Source: Bolinopsis microptera (lineage: Eukaryota > Ctenophora > Tentaculata > Lobata > Bolinopsidae). Taken from it: a stretch of DNA of 64,000 bases. This document shows, piece by piece, positions 10,628-23,500 of the stretch. The stretch's first letter is position 1; every line of letters begins with the position of its first letter. The stretch spans positions 13,401,337 to 13,465,336 of the forward strand of contig NC_087080.1 of NCBI RefSeq assembly GCF_026151205.1. Direction: 5' to 3'. The notes beneath the pieces are model-generated. The model had not been told where the DNA came from. It was given only the letters and a program-made list of their open reading frames with translations, and did no database searches. The position numbers were made by a program, and so were the translations under genes.

Positions 10628-13600
10628 TCAATCGGCAAAACCTAACACAATGATTAATATCAAAAAAGTTATTAACAGTCCACTAAGTCTCATATTTTTA
10701 GTACTTGAAGGGGTGCAGTCAGGCCACAATTCATTATCCCATCCGTCCCAAAGACACTCATGCAGGGACGGAGACTGTACGTTAAAGCATGATATTGTAA
10801 TGACCTGTCCAACTTTGTAGGGAGCTCGAGTGTGGGTGGGTATAGGGTGGAGGGTTCCGTGGGAGAGGGAAGTGAAGGGCATGTCGCAACCAGCTGAAAT
10901 ATTAGGTCACATACTTGGAGCTGCACTATTCAAATTCTTAGGGAAAAATCTTGAACTGACCCATCCCTAAATCTTAGGGATCAAGGACAAAAGAAAATCG
11001 CGATTATTTAGGCCAAAAAAAAGTCAAACTAGGCAAAATCGCGGTGAATTTGCGGCGAAAGATAATGTATTTGCAGAGCTAAGTTAGATGTCATAAATTC
11101 GTTAACTGGCCTGTTAGTATAGCTAATATCCCGGCCAAAACGGTTATCCCGGCCGGGACCGGGACCGGGACAAAAACGCCAAATCCCGGCCGGTATCATG
11201 GTCGAGCTCTGAGTATGCTTTGACTGAGCGATTTCATACTTTTACACCGTTTTACTACTACTACTACTACTATGTCGGAACTAAGTCCGATCTACGCCAG
11301 ATAACCCCCTCCATATATCCCTGTCCCACATCAGGGTTCGCAGTTCCTCTTTAGAGTTTGTCCCAACTTCCTTCAGTAACATAGACAAGTAGCTTTGTCT
11401 TGGTCGGCCTTGCTGTGCTCTACCATGCATAGGTTCCCATAACACTAAATCGCTGGCAAGTAGCTGAGGATGTATGATGCAGTGTCCCGCCATTTTTAGT
11501 CTCCTGCTTCGTAACTTGTTTGACAGCCTTGGTAGACTACCATACAAAGTTATATTGCTGACCTTGTCCTTCCATGAGATACCCAGCACCATACGCAGCA
11601 TTTTTGTGTATGTCCCGTCCAAACTTTTTTCTTGAGCCTTTGTCAGTGTCCAGATTTCTGATCCGTAGAGCAGTATTGACTCACAAGCCGCTATGAACAA
11701 TCTAATCTTTAGGCTCTTTGAGAGTTTGGATTCCTAGATATTCTTCAGTCTATGTACGGCACCCTGTGCTCTCAATCCAGGAGCCTAGGTAGATAAAATC
11801 ATCCACATTTTCCATGGCTTCCCCGGATCGATTTGTAGGTCGCTAGATCGATCCTCCATATTCAGTGTCATGACCTTGGTCTTGCCTTCGTTTATGTGAA
11901 GCCCCACGCTCGCTGCCGCCGATTCTACTCGGAGCAGGAACTCGTTAGCCTTGTCCATGTCCTCAGATTTAAGTGCTATATTATCTGCAAAGTCCCGCTC
12001 CTACTAAATCGCTCGCCCAAATTTTAAGAAAATTCTTGTGAAAAGGCCCTTTAGGCATGAAAGTGATCCGGATCGGTGTATTTTTGGACGCTGATTCCGA
12101 ATCACCCCCATGACGTAGGGTTAAAATGCTTCCCTGGAGAGTTATGGGCAAAAAACCGTTTTGGTCACGTGACAGGCTAGTAAAACGTGAAATCGATTAT
12201 TTAGGGCTCGGGTTAGAGTCAGGGTTGTGGTTAAGATTATGGATAGCTTCGGGGTTATGGTTAGGGTTAGGGTTGGGATTAGGGTTTATGTAAAACCGTT
12301 TTGTAGTTGTACGGCTGCAAAACCAAAAAACCAAAGTCACGTGAAATTTTTGGGCGGGCGATTTAGTAAGAGCCGCAAAGTCCACATCGGTGATGATCTT
12401 GGGCCCCACTCTTCTGCTTTTTCTACGTTCGAGAGTGAGTCCAAGTCGCTCCGCATCATCACCTATGGCTTGCCTCATACAGTAGTCGATGACTATTGCA
12501 AAAAGGTAAGGTGCTAAGGTATCACCCTGTAACACACCTGCTAGTATCTCGAACAATTCCGTTTCTCTGTCTGGAGTTAGGACTTTGGCCATTGTCTTCT
12601 CGTACATGAGCCGTATAAGCTCTACAATTTTGACTGGAATGCCGTAAGCTTCTAGAATCTTGAACATTTTCCCACGATGTACACTTTCGAAAGCCTTCTT
12701 AAAGTTTATAAATGTCAGAACAGCTGGCACCGTTTTAACTACCAAAATGTAATGGGTTTTTAGAATATAATAGAGATATGCGGGTTTATACTTTTGCATT
12801 TCAAATACTAGTGTAACCAAGGCCGTAGGCCATGGTTACACTAGTATAACATAATCTCGAATATATTATTGCTATAAAACAGCATACTGGAAGTTATATT
12901 GGTTGATTATATGTTGAGTATGTACAATTTGTATAGCAACTTAGACAAATAAACACCAGCGATTCAAGCTGTACTTACTCGTTGTTACACAAATTATGAA
13001 TTTGGGATACACTGGTTCATAGGATTAGAGTTATGACAATTGCTAGTTAGTTTGTGTGTAGATAGTAGGTCTGTGCGGCTTCTAGTTCTAGTGATAATAG
13101 AAAATTATTATAATTATTACGTAAGAATTATTATAAAAGTTATGTTTATATAGAAACAAGGAGAGTAACTTACATATTGAGGCACTCCGCACTTCCTTGT
13201 ACCTATCGAGAATGACTCGGACCGAAAATTTTCTAAATCGAAATTATTTTCAAAGTTTTTCTGGAAACTACTTTTGTTCATGTTTCATGCTACCCTGATA
13301 ATTATGAGCCGAAAATACCTTTTCGGTCCATACCTACATTCGGAAGGCTGTGGATGTGATTAGTTCCATATAATCATAAAGAACGTGATATTTGGCCCTC
13401 GGATTTAAAGAAGAATGCGCAAATTTGGTCCTCAGAGAACTGAAATAATCGCGATTTGTCGCGAGGATCTGAGAAAATCGCGATTTGTCTCGGCAAACGT
13501 CTAAAATCGCGATTTGTCGCGGAGAATGGGAGAAATCACGATTCTGCACGTGCCGCGATTTCCTTTTGACCTTGTTAGGGATGGGTCAGTTCTAAGTTAA

Positions 13601-16359
13601 CATCATTAAAACTGAATGATTTAAATTTGGCTCCGTATGAAATTATTACATGCAAAATGACTTAAAATAAGATTAAAACTAGATCTTACGATAACAAGCA
13701 TAGCTGGCAGCCGGAGACAACCCCGCGGCTGGAACTCCAAGGTCTGTCAACTTTCCTGACATTCTCCTACAGTCTACTTTAGGTGACACAGTGACAGGAA
13801 GTGAGAATCCTGGTGAACATTGTAGGGTGTAGGAGTCAGCGGGGGCCAAATTGTGGGGGTCCCTGACCCCGTGTTCTATCAGGGGTGCTTCGCATGGCTG
13901 GAACTCTCCTGTGTCGAGCAATGGTCAGCGGTGCAAGATTACCCGGGACAGTTAGTATTTTGGATTTGTAAATTAAATTTCGAAATACCACTGAAAAAGT
14001 CATCATCATTTCATGTTTCAATTCTTCAACCAACTTTAAAGTTTAAAATAATAACGATAGAAATAAAGCTGTCATCAACTTGACCATGGGTTCCTTAGCT
14101 AACGAAGATAAAGCAACATACGTGTACAAGTTGGAAGAGGATGAGTTATCTCTCCGTCATAGCACTCAATCCTAACCCTCCCAAGAGCGTATGTCCCTGT
14201 GGGGCACCTCATCCGAGCAGCATCATCACTGTTCTTCAGGGTCCAGGTGCCGGGTATCAGAGTCAAACCAGTCCACGGGTCAATTAGTTTACCTTCTCGG
14301 AGTGTGGGCACCTGACAGTTACCTGTGGGTGGTCTTAGCGTGTCTTTAAGTTTAAGTTTATAATTTCCGGTAATTGTTATCTACTCTGTTTTTCATTATT
14401 GTGTGTAATGGAAGACAAAAATAACACCAGGGAAATAATAAATGAGGTCTAGTTTAGAAACTAACGTTTACAGTTGACGGTGGTCTCGTATCTGCTGTGT
14501 CCGTAATACCCGGCAGCAGCTGTAGTGTTGTCTACCAGACACGTTATTTTAAACTCTCCTGATCTGCTTCCTGGAGGATGGTTTTATTTTAATTATTCAT
14601 CTACTTGTACGCACAATGCTTCTTGGATTGAAAAGCATCTTTAAATAATAAATAGTCATACAAATTAGAAACTTTATTGAACAATTTACCTGTTGAAGAG
14701 TACCCCTCCTCACACGTGATAGACACGTTAACTTCCGTCCCCACAGGATGCAAACCGTTGTCCTGTAACAAATGAATTAAGGATTCTGACATCATCCTGG
14801 GCTTCATGAACCTAAAATACACTATTAAACTTCTAAAATTCAGTGGCTAAAAAGTAAAATGTAACCACCCCTGTAAAGAAGTGTTTCCCTACCAGTTGAG
14901 TAGTGACTTGTAAGTCAGTGTAACTATCATAGAGAAGAGCCGTGTTGCGCGCCTCCCCACCGTGCCTCACCTCGGAGCCACACATTCCCAGACACTTACT
15001 CCCTGTTACCTCCCACTTTCCTGACTGATAACACACTCCGTACAGTTCCCTGAGGGAATTGGGTTATATTTACTAGCTAGTTACTATGGTAACCCACTTT
15101 TTTGTTATTTCATGGAACGAGGTCAAGAATTTCGGCATCACAATAACACGGAAATATTCTTTATTCAAGCTGTCAATGAAGATTCGTCATGATATCTATA
15201 ACTATTTCTACCGAATCTCTCAAATAAAAACTCCAAAGTACCTGTCCTGATTGGAGTGAGAGTAAGCAACAGTACTGTAACCAGCCTCACACTGGACCTT
15301 GTACTCCCGGTCTACAAACACATAGTCTGCATCACTGTACAACTTGTAGTGGGGAGACGATACAGGCAGAGTGTCTGAGTCACATAGTGCTCCCTGAATG
15401 GGTGGGAGAATTAACAATATATTTTAGTGGATAGTAGTGATTGTACGTAAATACCTCAAAAAAACTTTGATTCACAAACAGAATTTGTAGGACGATTTAT
15501 TTGATGCAAAAAAACTTTACAACGCCGGTTAATAAAACGCCCTAAATCGGATCAAAGGATCAGCCCAGTAATTACTGACTATTGCCAAGATGTCACCATA
15601 CCTGCATTTCATCCACATTAAGACACTTAGGATGTGGATCTATCTTGTCAGTGTAATTACTAAGTTGTATGGGAGGGTCGAACCCCTTCTCTTCACAATC
15701 ATACTGACCAGCTCCAACCAGAATGTGCCTGTAAGTGGGATAAGAATATCAATATTCTGTTATTTTAAAGATCATGGCATGCATTGTTGTGCCGTTTAAT
15801 TTTAAATAAGAAATAGTACTTAAAATATGATCACGTTTTATGTGGCTATTATGGGACTATTATGTGACTATTATGTGACTAAGGACTATTATGTGACTAT
15901 TATATGACTATGTTTGAGTTTGAGATGTGCACCTGATAGGACAGAAAATGGTGACCGTTAGCCCTATTGGAACGTAGAGAAAGCTAGCATCACCCTCGTC
16001 AGCTGCTTTGTAAGTGTTGCAGGGGAGCTTGGTGTCGTTATACCACCCTGTCACCTGGAGTGGTCATTTGTCAAACACAATTCAGGTTTCGTACTTATTT
16101 TACTTATTTTTCGAAATTAACAACACGTTGTTATGTATGATAACAACCACTGAGTTGAAAGTGGTTTTCCCAAACATTTCAATTTTTAAAGTTCGCTAAT
16201 TATCAGAAAGATTCAGTAGCTGTTTCGATTTCCTACCTTACAGCTCAGTTCGGTGTAGTTATCAAAAGGAAGCATGGTACAAGCACCAGTTAGAGCAAAA
16301 GAAAGGTGGCTCTTTAGAATCACACAAGAAACCAGAACAAAAGATAGAGAGCAAATCAT
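10628..16359 (-). CDS. Sushi/CCP-domain surface protein, secreted and probably GPI-anchored
   Basis: Ten exons: 16237-16359, 15933-16054, 15602-15728, 15242-15393, 14893-15049, 14690-14762, 14472-14570, 14122-14322, 13690-13908, 10628-10893; all GT-AG, phases agree, 512 residues. The ATG at 16357-16359 starts a signal peptide (MICSLSFVLVSCVILKSHLS). Then come about six CCP (complement control protein) modules, best seen as CEAPL..LQCSPGF, CQVPTL..MRCPTGTYALG..IEC, and GCDMPF..VITISC..HECLWDGW...PDC. The later modules sit on phase 1-1 exons, as is usual for CCP. The C-terminus is a small-residue stretch (PSSTKN) then LSGLLITFLILIIVLGFAD and stop with no cytoplasmic tail, which suggests a GPI signal rather than a true TM anchor. 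A role in adhesion, recognition or complement-like regulation is inferred only from the domains. Confidence 0.82.
11258..12807 (-). mobile_element. LINE fragment (RTE/BovB-like reverse transcriptase), disrupted
   Basis: On the minus strand the RT reads FINFKKAFESVHRGKMF and LQGDTLAPYLFAIVIDYCM, then VDFA, where a MITE (11996-12374) cuts the catalytic box. It resumes with DNIALKSEDMDKANEFLLR, then about 11281-11700 with RLFIAACESILLYGSEIWTL and RRLKMAGHC..GRPRQSY. Stops near 11730-11790 break the frame further. A TAG microsatellite at about 11258-11274 looks like the 3' tail. The 5' endonuclease is missing. Confidence 0.8.
11996..12374 (-). mobile_element. MITE copy 2, 379 bp, with 9-bp target duplication
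   Basis: It is flanked by GCAAAGTCC at 11987-11995 and 12375-12383. The ends are inverted (CGCTCCTACTAAATCGCTCG against GGCTCTTACTAAATCGC). It carries TTAGGG-like repeats in the middle and two CACGTGA boxes. Excision restores the catalytic VDFAD frame of the host LINE. A 9-bp duplication is typical of Mutator-like elements, but the family is not proven. Confidence 0.85.
12807..12848. repeat. Near-perfect palindrome at the LINE 5' end
   Basis: Arms TACTAGTGTAACCAAGGCC and its inverse with one mismatch, separated by a GTA loop. It could form a strong hairpin or cruciform, and may be a separate small insertion. Confidence 0.7.
13440..13560. repeat. Short tandem AAATCGCGATTTGTCGCGG-type repeats
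   Basis: Three imperfect units about 32-36 bp apart, each with the palindrome AATCGCGATT followed by TGTC. A further copy (AAAATCGCGATTATTTAGG) lies near 10994 at the other end of the inverted-repeat element. Confidence 0.65.
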
Positions 16360-17590
16360 TCTCGGTAAGGCTTTTTCGATTTTCTTAAACGGTTCTCTTG
16401 AAGTTGAAATTAGAGTGATAAATCAAAAGTCGACACTGAGTTTCAAGCCAAATAAACTGTTCCGCTCGGTGCTAGTGGTAACTGTGATCTTAGTTCATGG
16501 AGATACAACTGGACAAATCATTCATCGTGTTCTCAAAAATGTAGTTGTGAAACTTTGCACGACAAACAAAACAGCTGTGAAGTTAGAAAATGTGAGTGTG
16601 TGTGCAACGTAACACACTTGATGATGCTCCTCAAATTCAAAACTGTTCGTCACGTGTTTATTTTGCGAGCTTGTTATATTATACTTATTCTTGAATGACA
16701 TTTGACATTCTCGGACACATGTGCACATCAATTTTCTCTGGATTCAATAGAAAGTTCGCACGTAAGCAAGTGATGACTCAACTTCGAGTCTGGTTTATCA
16801 ATCAGCATGAACTAAACAAAAACCCAATCCACGATCTATGAAATAAATCAGGCAAAAGCTAAACCCATTGTTATTACATTTTGGTTTTGATCCAGAGAAG
16901 ATGCTTCATATATAGTTATACAGCTCGCCTCGATTAACAGTAACATTTTAAAAACTAGGTTATGGTCGCAGTTGGAAAGGAAGGATCTATTTTGAGTACG
17001 AGATTTCGTTCGCCGACCAACTTCTAGATGACGTGAATATTTTAATAGTCTGACCTGAAGCTGTTATAAGTGAGTCCATATGTGAATTTGAAAAGAAATT
17101 TGATAAGGCCGGATTTTATCACGATCTTTCATTTTACCTAAGTACATGATATTGGCTATTGGCTTATTTTTTAGCAGATACGAAAATAAGTTACTTGCTC
17201 AGCTTACATTCCACCACAAATAATGAATTTATAAGCGCTTGGCGTGCATTAAATAATAATAGATTCGATTTCATTCCCGGAAGTGATTAAACCGATTAAT
17301 CGAAATACAATTTTCCTATTCGATATTAAGTACAAAGGCATTTATAAGAATAATGTTGCTATTGCGTTCATTTTCAGAACGATTTAAACCTTCTGAAAAT
17401 TGCAAATTCCATTTTACCATTTTATCCTTTTGTCATATCATTCGTTGTTAATGTAAAAGTTCCAGCCACGACCGGTTCAGACTTTAGATCAACTACTTTT
17501 CCATAATTCCCATTAGGTACTGAATTTATTCATCCGCTGTCCCTATTTGAAGGACTTTGACCATTGTTAAACTTAACTAATTATAGGAAG
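16360..17590. promoter_or_regulatory. Shared 1.2-kb upstream region of two divergent genes
   Basis: The CCP gene (minus, start 16359) and the hairpin-repeat gene (plus, start 17591) are head to head. No third gene is supported here. A branch-point-like CTTAACTAAT and TTATAG just before 17587 suggest that the plus-strand gene has an upstream untranslated or coding exon in this interval. Confidence 0.4.
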
Positions 17591-20500
17591 ATGGGAAGAA
17601 AAGGATCGTCCCGTCAACAGGTCCTACCCGGCCAGGTTAGTCTACCAGTTAGTATTGAAATACAACTCATGATATTATCACCGTTGTTGTTTCAAGATGA
17701 TTTTAAAACATTGCAAATAATCACAAAGAAGAACTACACACTATGATAACGTGATGTCCTGCCAGGGACGGGACCTCTCTCTGGCTGAACCTCAGGTGTC
17801 TTCCTCGGATGAGGACACTAGCAGCTCTTTCCACTCGGCAACCTCAGATCATCTATTAACTCCCATAACCCTTCAGGGCCGTGGCCATGCAATGGTCCAG
17901 TCTCAGATGTACCAATCTGAGGAAGACACCAGCGGCGATCTCTACTCGGAGGGCCTTACTGGAGCAGCTTTCCATGATACTGGTACGTACGGTTAATGGT
18001 TGCAGTTTGTCTAGATGAATATATATACAGGGTGGGCCAAAAGTCAGTGTGCAAACGTTTGGTCTTATACCTCCGCTGAGTTTTATATTTGAGAGCTGTT
18101 GCTTTGCAGATGGCATACTCATACTGTACTTACTGGTTCGAGGATTCCGTCGTCAAAATTTGAAAATTCGAATATTTTAGACCACGCCCATTCAATATTA
18201 AAACACCTATATTGTTTTCTCTGAAAATTCTGAACGCCTAATTTTTTTAGAGACGGTAGATTATCAAATGTTGCATATGATCTGAAAAAATGAGGCAAAA
18301 CGGATTAGAAATGACGAAGTTAACAAGCATTTTGTGTATCTCGTTAACAAATTGACTGGGTGATTATGTGACACGACACCTTAATTGGGCACCCTTAACA
18401 ATTCCCATAATGTTTAACGGGGTAGTTAACGGGGTCACCTTATCACGTGATTAGGTAAACCAATCACCTGATCACACGTAATGAACAAGCTTGTTATGCT
18501 TCATATCTCGGTCATCTGAGAAGCTAGAACTCTCATTCTTTCAGGGCAAACGTAATTCGAATGGCCAAACACAATTCAATAACATTTAGCTTGATCCGAT
18601 TATCCAAACTATCAAAAAAATGTGAAAATGAACCTCCATTTGAAAAAAATGAACGCGAATATTTTTCGAGTTGACAAATTCCTCGAACCAGTGGTGGTAC
18701 TAAGTCATACCAGAAGGAAGTATTTCAATTGGGCACTCAGTGACTGAGCTATTAAGGCCAACGTTTGCACACTGACTTTTGGCCCACCCTGTATAATATA
18801 TATATAATCGCAGATTTATGATCTCTGTCAAAAACATATCAAAAAGTTTCAATGAATATTTTGGTTGTTGTGAAAAAGTTAAAACTTTTCCCTCCAGGAG
18901 TTTACGAGATTCACCACGCTGGAGGCAGTGGTGGACTCTCTTTCTCCAGTACTGGGCAAGTAAAAGTGATGATTGATGGGGGTCATCAGAGTTTTCACCG
19001 GGATGAAATCACCGAGCACAAGAGACCTGGGTATTACACAGTGAGGCGGGGAGGCAAGAAGTACAACATCAAGTACAATCAGTTTGAGATTGATGAGGTT
19101 GAGGTTGTTTCACAGGTAATAATTTTGTGATTTTGTAGTTTTGAAATCGTCTTCAAATTGACTGACCATTTTCAACAGGGGTATTATTAATATAATTTCT
19201 CAAAAACCTTCTCCATTAATGTCCCTCAGCATAGCACCCTCTAGTAACTAACTTCCATTTCTTTTCAGAAGATCGCCGTCCTCCAAAGTGACAGAGCAAG
19301 GTCACCCTCCCCTCGTCGTGCAGTCTCCATAGCCCAACCAGCCGCTTGTACAACCTCTGGTATCATCAACTTCTACCCTTACTTCAGAGTAAAGATGGGT
19401 CGCAGGACAGTGACCTTGCCGTACAGTGTACTCTCCTCTGGTAAACTGAAGGGAAGGTTTATCAAGTTCCAGTACAATGGAGTGAGTAACAAAGTAAGAT
19501 GCAGAAACATTCAACCTGTCAGAAACTTGTACAAGTGAGATCTCTTTCAGAATACTTCCCCAAATTTACATTGATTGTTATCTAACATTATAAGTTCGTG
19601 ATGAACCATTTCAATGTCTTAAAAAATTATCAATCATTAAAAATGTTAACGATTATATTTCAAGGTGCATAGTAAACGGAAAAGTAGAGAACGTACCCTT
19701 TACAGACATCAGACCTCACAATGATGACATGTTTTCTGTAACTCACAACGGCGGAGAATACACCATCTCTTGTGCATCTGTTCATGCTGGTAGGTACTGT
19801 CCAAACCTAGAGAATAGAGAGTGCGCTGTATTGTCCTTCGTGCAGTCTCACTAACGTTCAAAGAGAGACACAATCCTCCGAACTTTTAACTTAAAATGTT
19901 GGTCGGCTTGCTCCTAATAAATTGCAAACTTTATGGGAAATTAAGTTGCGACCGATAAATTATATTGACTTCGAAGGTGACGTCATGCCTGGACATGAAG
20001 GGCCCTACGACCACAAGATGCTATTCAACAGGCCCAGAAGGAACAGAGCTCGCATCAGTCAGATGGGAGGAGGTAACTTGAGGATGAAGAGCAAGAGACC
20101 TAGGAGAAGAGTGGACGATCTCCCCAAACTGGAGATATTTGATGTGTCTTACTGCTTGTGTTATCTGATTGTGTTGAACGGTTCCCAGATCATTATGCCT
20201 CATCATAGGATCAAGGTTTAAAGCTAAACTCACGATATCTCAAGCAGTTTTAAGTTTTTAAAAGCATCGAATTTTGAATTTCTCAACTTTATCATTAGTG
20301 ATGTTCAATAAGACAGCTCGTATCTATCCTTTTTAACAACCCTCACTTTCTACAGGCGTCAATAAAACACCGAGGTTACCTGAGGTTCAGATACAACAAG
20401 CTGGTGTACTACGTCACACCTCAGACTGTCCACCAGGCTTTCTACGCCCCTGTTGTCGGATACTACGCCTGTCTTCTCGAAAACCAACTCCTCGTTATCA

Positions 20501-23500
20501 GCGGTTAGTTCGGTTAACATTATTTTGCAATTTAGATGGGTATGTTTCTGTTTTCTAGGATGTCCTGTATATTGCTTTATTCTAAAAATGCTCATATTTT
20601 ATGTTTAGCGTGTTTTTATGTCAATTCAGTCAATTGCTGACAGCTAGTGCAAATATTATAATTCCCAAATAATCACAATTTCAAAGCTTCACATAAAGGG
20701 CTAAAACTCTGCTCTTGATTAGGAATGGACATAGACAGAGACACTGAAAACCCCGACATGTTCACTATTAGACACGACGATAAAGAGCACTCAGTCACCG
20801 CACCAAACGTAACCTTCTTGGGAGAGTTCCTCCTTGAACCTGACACTGGAAGAGACGGCTTTGGAGATAACGTAAGATACCTGAGAAGCTTTATTTTTAG
20901 CTGTGACATTCGTTCCAATATTATAACTTTGCTGTAGCTGAGTAAATGGCCAAACTTTGAAAGTTTGTAGTTTGTTTTAAGTCAAGTTTTAATCGTTACG
21001 AGCCGAAATTTCTGGTCTCGATACAATTTATCACGACCAGGACGACGGAAACGGTGACGGATCCTCAGACAACAGCACCTCCGACAGTGATGCCAGTGTA
21101 AACGGACGAGACGAAGTGATCAGGGACGCTGATGACTACGCCACCACAACCACTATAATCAAAAGGAGACGCACCACTAGAGTCGTAAGGTCAGGATCAA
21201 CGGAACTGATGTCGTGGTACCAGAGGATCAAATCACTTACTGCACCAACCCAAGAGGATACGCCAAGTTAGTAGGGGTCTTTTTTGGAAGATGAAATTCT
21301 TCTAATACAGTTATAATAAGCTATAGAGATATGATAGTTAAAATGTCTATTTGAGAAGAGAAAGCTCATAGTAATTTATTCTACACTTCAGGGTCAACTA
21401 CTACGGAAAGACATACTACATCAAAGTGGAAGATATTGGTGATGACTTTGATGATGATGTTGTTGGGTTCTACTCTGTCAACTTGGACGGCCTGCCATTC
21501 ATTGTCACTGGAATTGACATCAGAGATCATCCCAGAGTAAGTATCCTTCACAGAAATACCCTGAGTATTTCATCATCATGCCGATGCTGGCCTCCAAATC
21601 AACATCTGAATTTTGCTGTATAAAATAGGTTTACCGTAAGTTATTTGAGAAAAATGTTTTCTATAAATGCTCACTTTTCCAGAGACCAGGTTACTTCATC
21701 GTCAGATTCAAGGAGAACAAGTTCCTGGTGCCAAAACACGGAATCCTTTACCTTGGAGACTACCCCACTAGTTACGCACCAGACTACTGCTCTATCGACT
21801 ACGATAGTGAAGATGAGTTCTGGATGTCCGGTGACAGTGATATTGATAGTAGTGATGATGGGGTAAGAGCTTATCCTGACAAAACCAACAGATATGGCTT
21901 TAGAGTGATTATTAGTCGACTCAGAAGCGAGTAAATTGCTCTCAAAAATGAAATAAATCTGTATTGTTGCTGGCCCTGGTAAAATTAACGTTAACCCCTC
22001 TATTCCCTCTCCAGGTTGACATGGTTAGTGAAGCAGATCCTCAAGAGTGTATTATCGTCAGGGGTGATGACCAGGACTTCAATGCTCAGCTCCCTGATAC
22101 ATTGTGCGCTAAAATCCAACCTGGACAATCTGCTACTGGTAAGAACACTTCACCATCTACTTACACCTTCCAAATTTTTAAATCAAGTATAAAAGATCAT
22201 TCTTAAGTTGAAATTCTCCGCGTAGGTTGTATAATTTGATGATTGTGTTCAGGCAAATCTGTGATGGGATACAAGGTCACAATCAACGGACAGGACTACA
22301 CAGTTCCAGCTAGCAAGTGTAAATTTGATGCTAACAGGCCCGGCTGGATGGAGGTCAGTTTGAAAATTTGCAAGATGTTTTTATCAAATCTGACCATATC
22401 TTCTAGTTAAACATATTTATTTATTTCTGCGGGATAACACACGAGATAAAAGTTTTTCTTCTTATCAAACACCTAGTTTATTATAAAAGTTTAACATCAT
22501 GTATGTTCCAGGTAACCATCAATGGCAGGAAATACAGTGTTCACATGAACAGTGTCACTCCTATCAGTGTTCCAATCGTCTACTTCGTGCCAATTGAGGA
22601 CGACATCCAAGTCATCCCCGCTCGCTACATCAGACGAGATCCTGAGCATCCAGACGAGTACGTCCTGGTCACCTTCAAGGGACGAGAGTACAGGATACCC
22701 ATCTCCGACTGCACCCTTATGGACGGAACACCCATGGGACCTGATGATGTTCCTGATGATGATGCTCCGATCTATGGTGGTGATGGTGCTTACTCCGGCC
22801 CTGATAGGCTTTACTGGACTATCCCTGATGGAGCACCACATGGCGGCTACTTTGGACCTGACGGTACTTACTACGGTCCTGACGGGCGTCCTTACGGCAA
22901 AGGTAGGAGCATAGATCATCAATATCATCATTTAAGAGCAAAATCAAGGGTGTAATCGTGGTATGATAGTTGCTTCAACACAAATACGTTTTGAACTATG
23001 TTGAAAATCAAGTCCATGAAATAAATCCTTATTGACAGTAAAAATCAGTAGCAAAACGATACTAAATCAGCAATTTGATTTGATAATATCTTTGTATCAG
23101 GAACTCCAGCTCCATACAGAATCCCACACGGAGCTCCAGAGGGAGGTTACTTTGGACCTGATGGACTCTACTACGGTCCTGACGGACAGTGCTACGGACC
23201 CGGCATACCATTCGGACCAGCCGACTGGGCTGCTCTGGGCGGTAATGGAAGTGACAGACCAATACCAGATCTACCTAACAAGTGCTCCAGGTTCTGTATC
23301 CTTCACGGAGGTCACCGGATGAGGAGACGCAGGAGGAAGTCTCGTGCTGCTGACTACTCTGATGGAGAAGGATCCTCTTCTTCTTCCTCTTCTTCTTCGT
23401 CATCCTCATCTTCTTCTTCGTCTCATAGCCATAGTCACTCCTCCAGAAGTGGAAGTGGGTCTGGACGTCACAGAGGCTCCAGAGGACATGGTGGTTCCGG

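Larger units (their letters stand above)
10953..13592. mobile_element. 2.6-kb inverted-repeat element in the last CCP-gene intron, containing nested insertions
   Basis: The left edge (GAACTGACCCATCCCTAA at 10953, then CAAGG.CAAAAG.AAATCGCG) matches the inverse of the right edge ending at 13592. Inside are the LINE at 11258-12807 and, in that, a MITE. A clean target duplication was not found, so the exact ends are approximate. Confidence 0.5.

Noticed and set aside
16274-16612. Plus-strand open frame of 112 residues
   Set aside because: It overlaps antisense the signal-peptide exon of the CCP gene and has no domain or Kozak support.
22497-22931. Minus-strand 144-residue frame and plus-strand shifted frames
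   Set aside because: Shadows of exon 14 of the hairpin-repeat gene.
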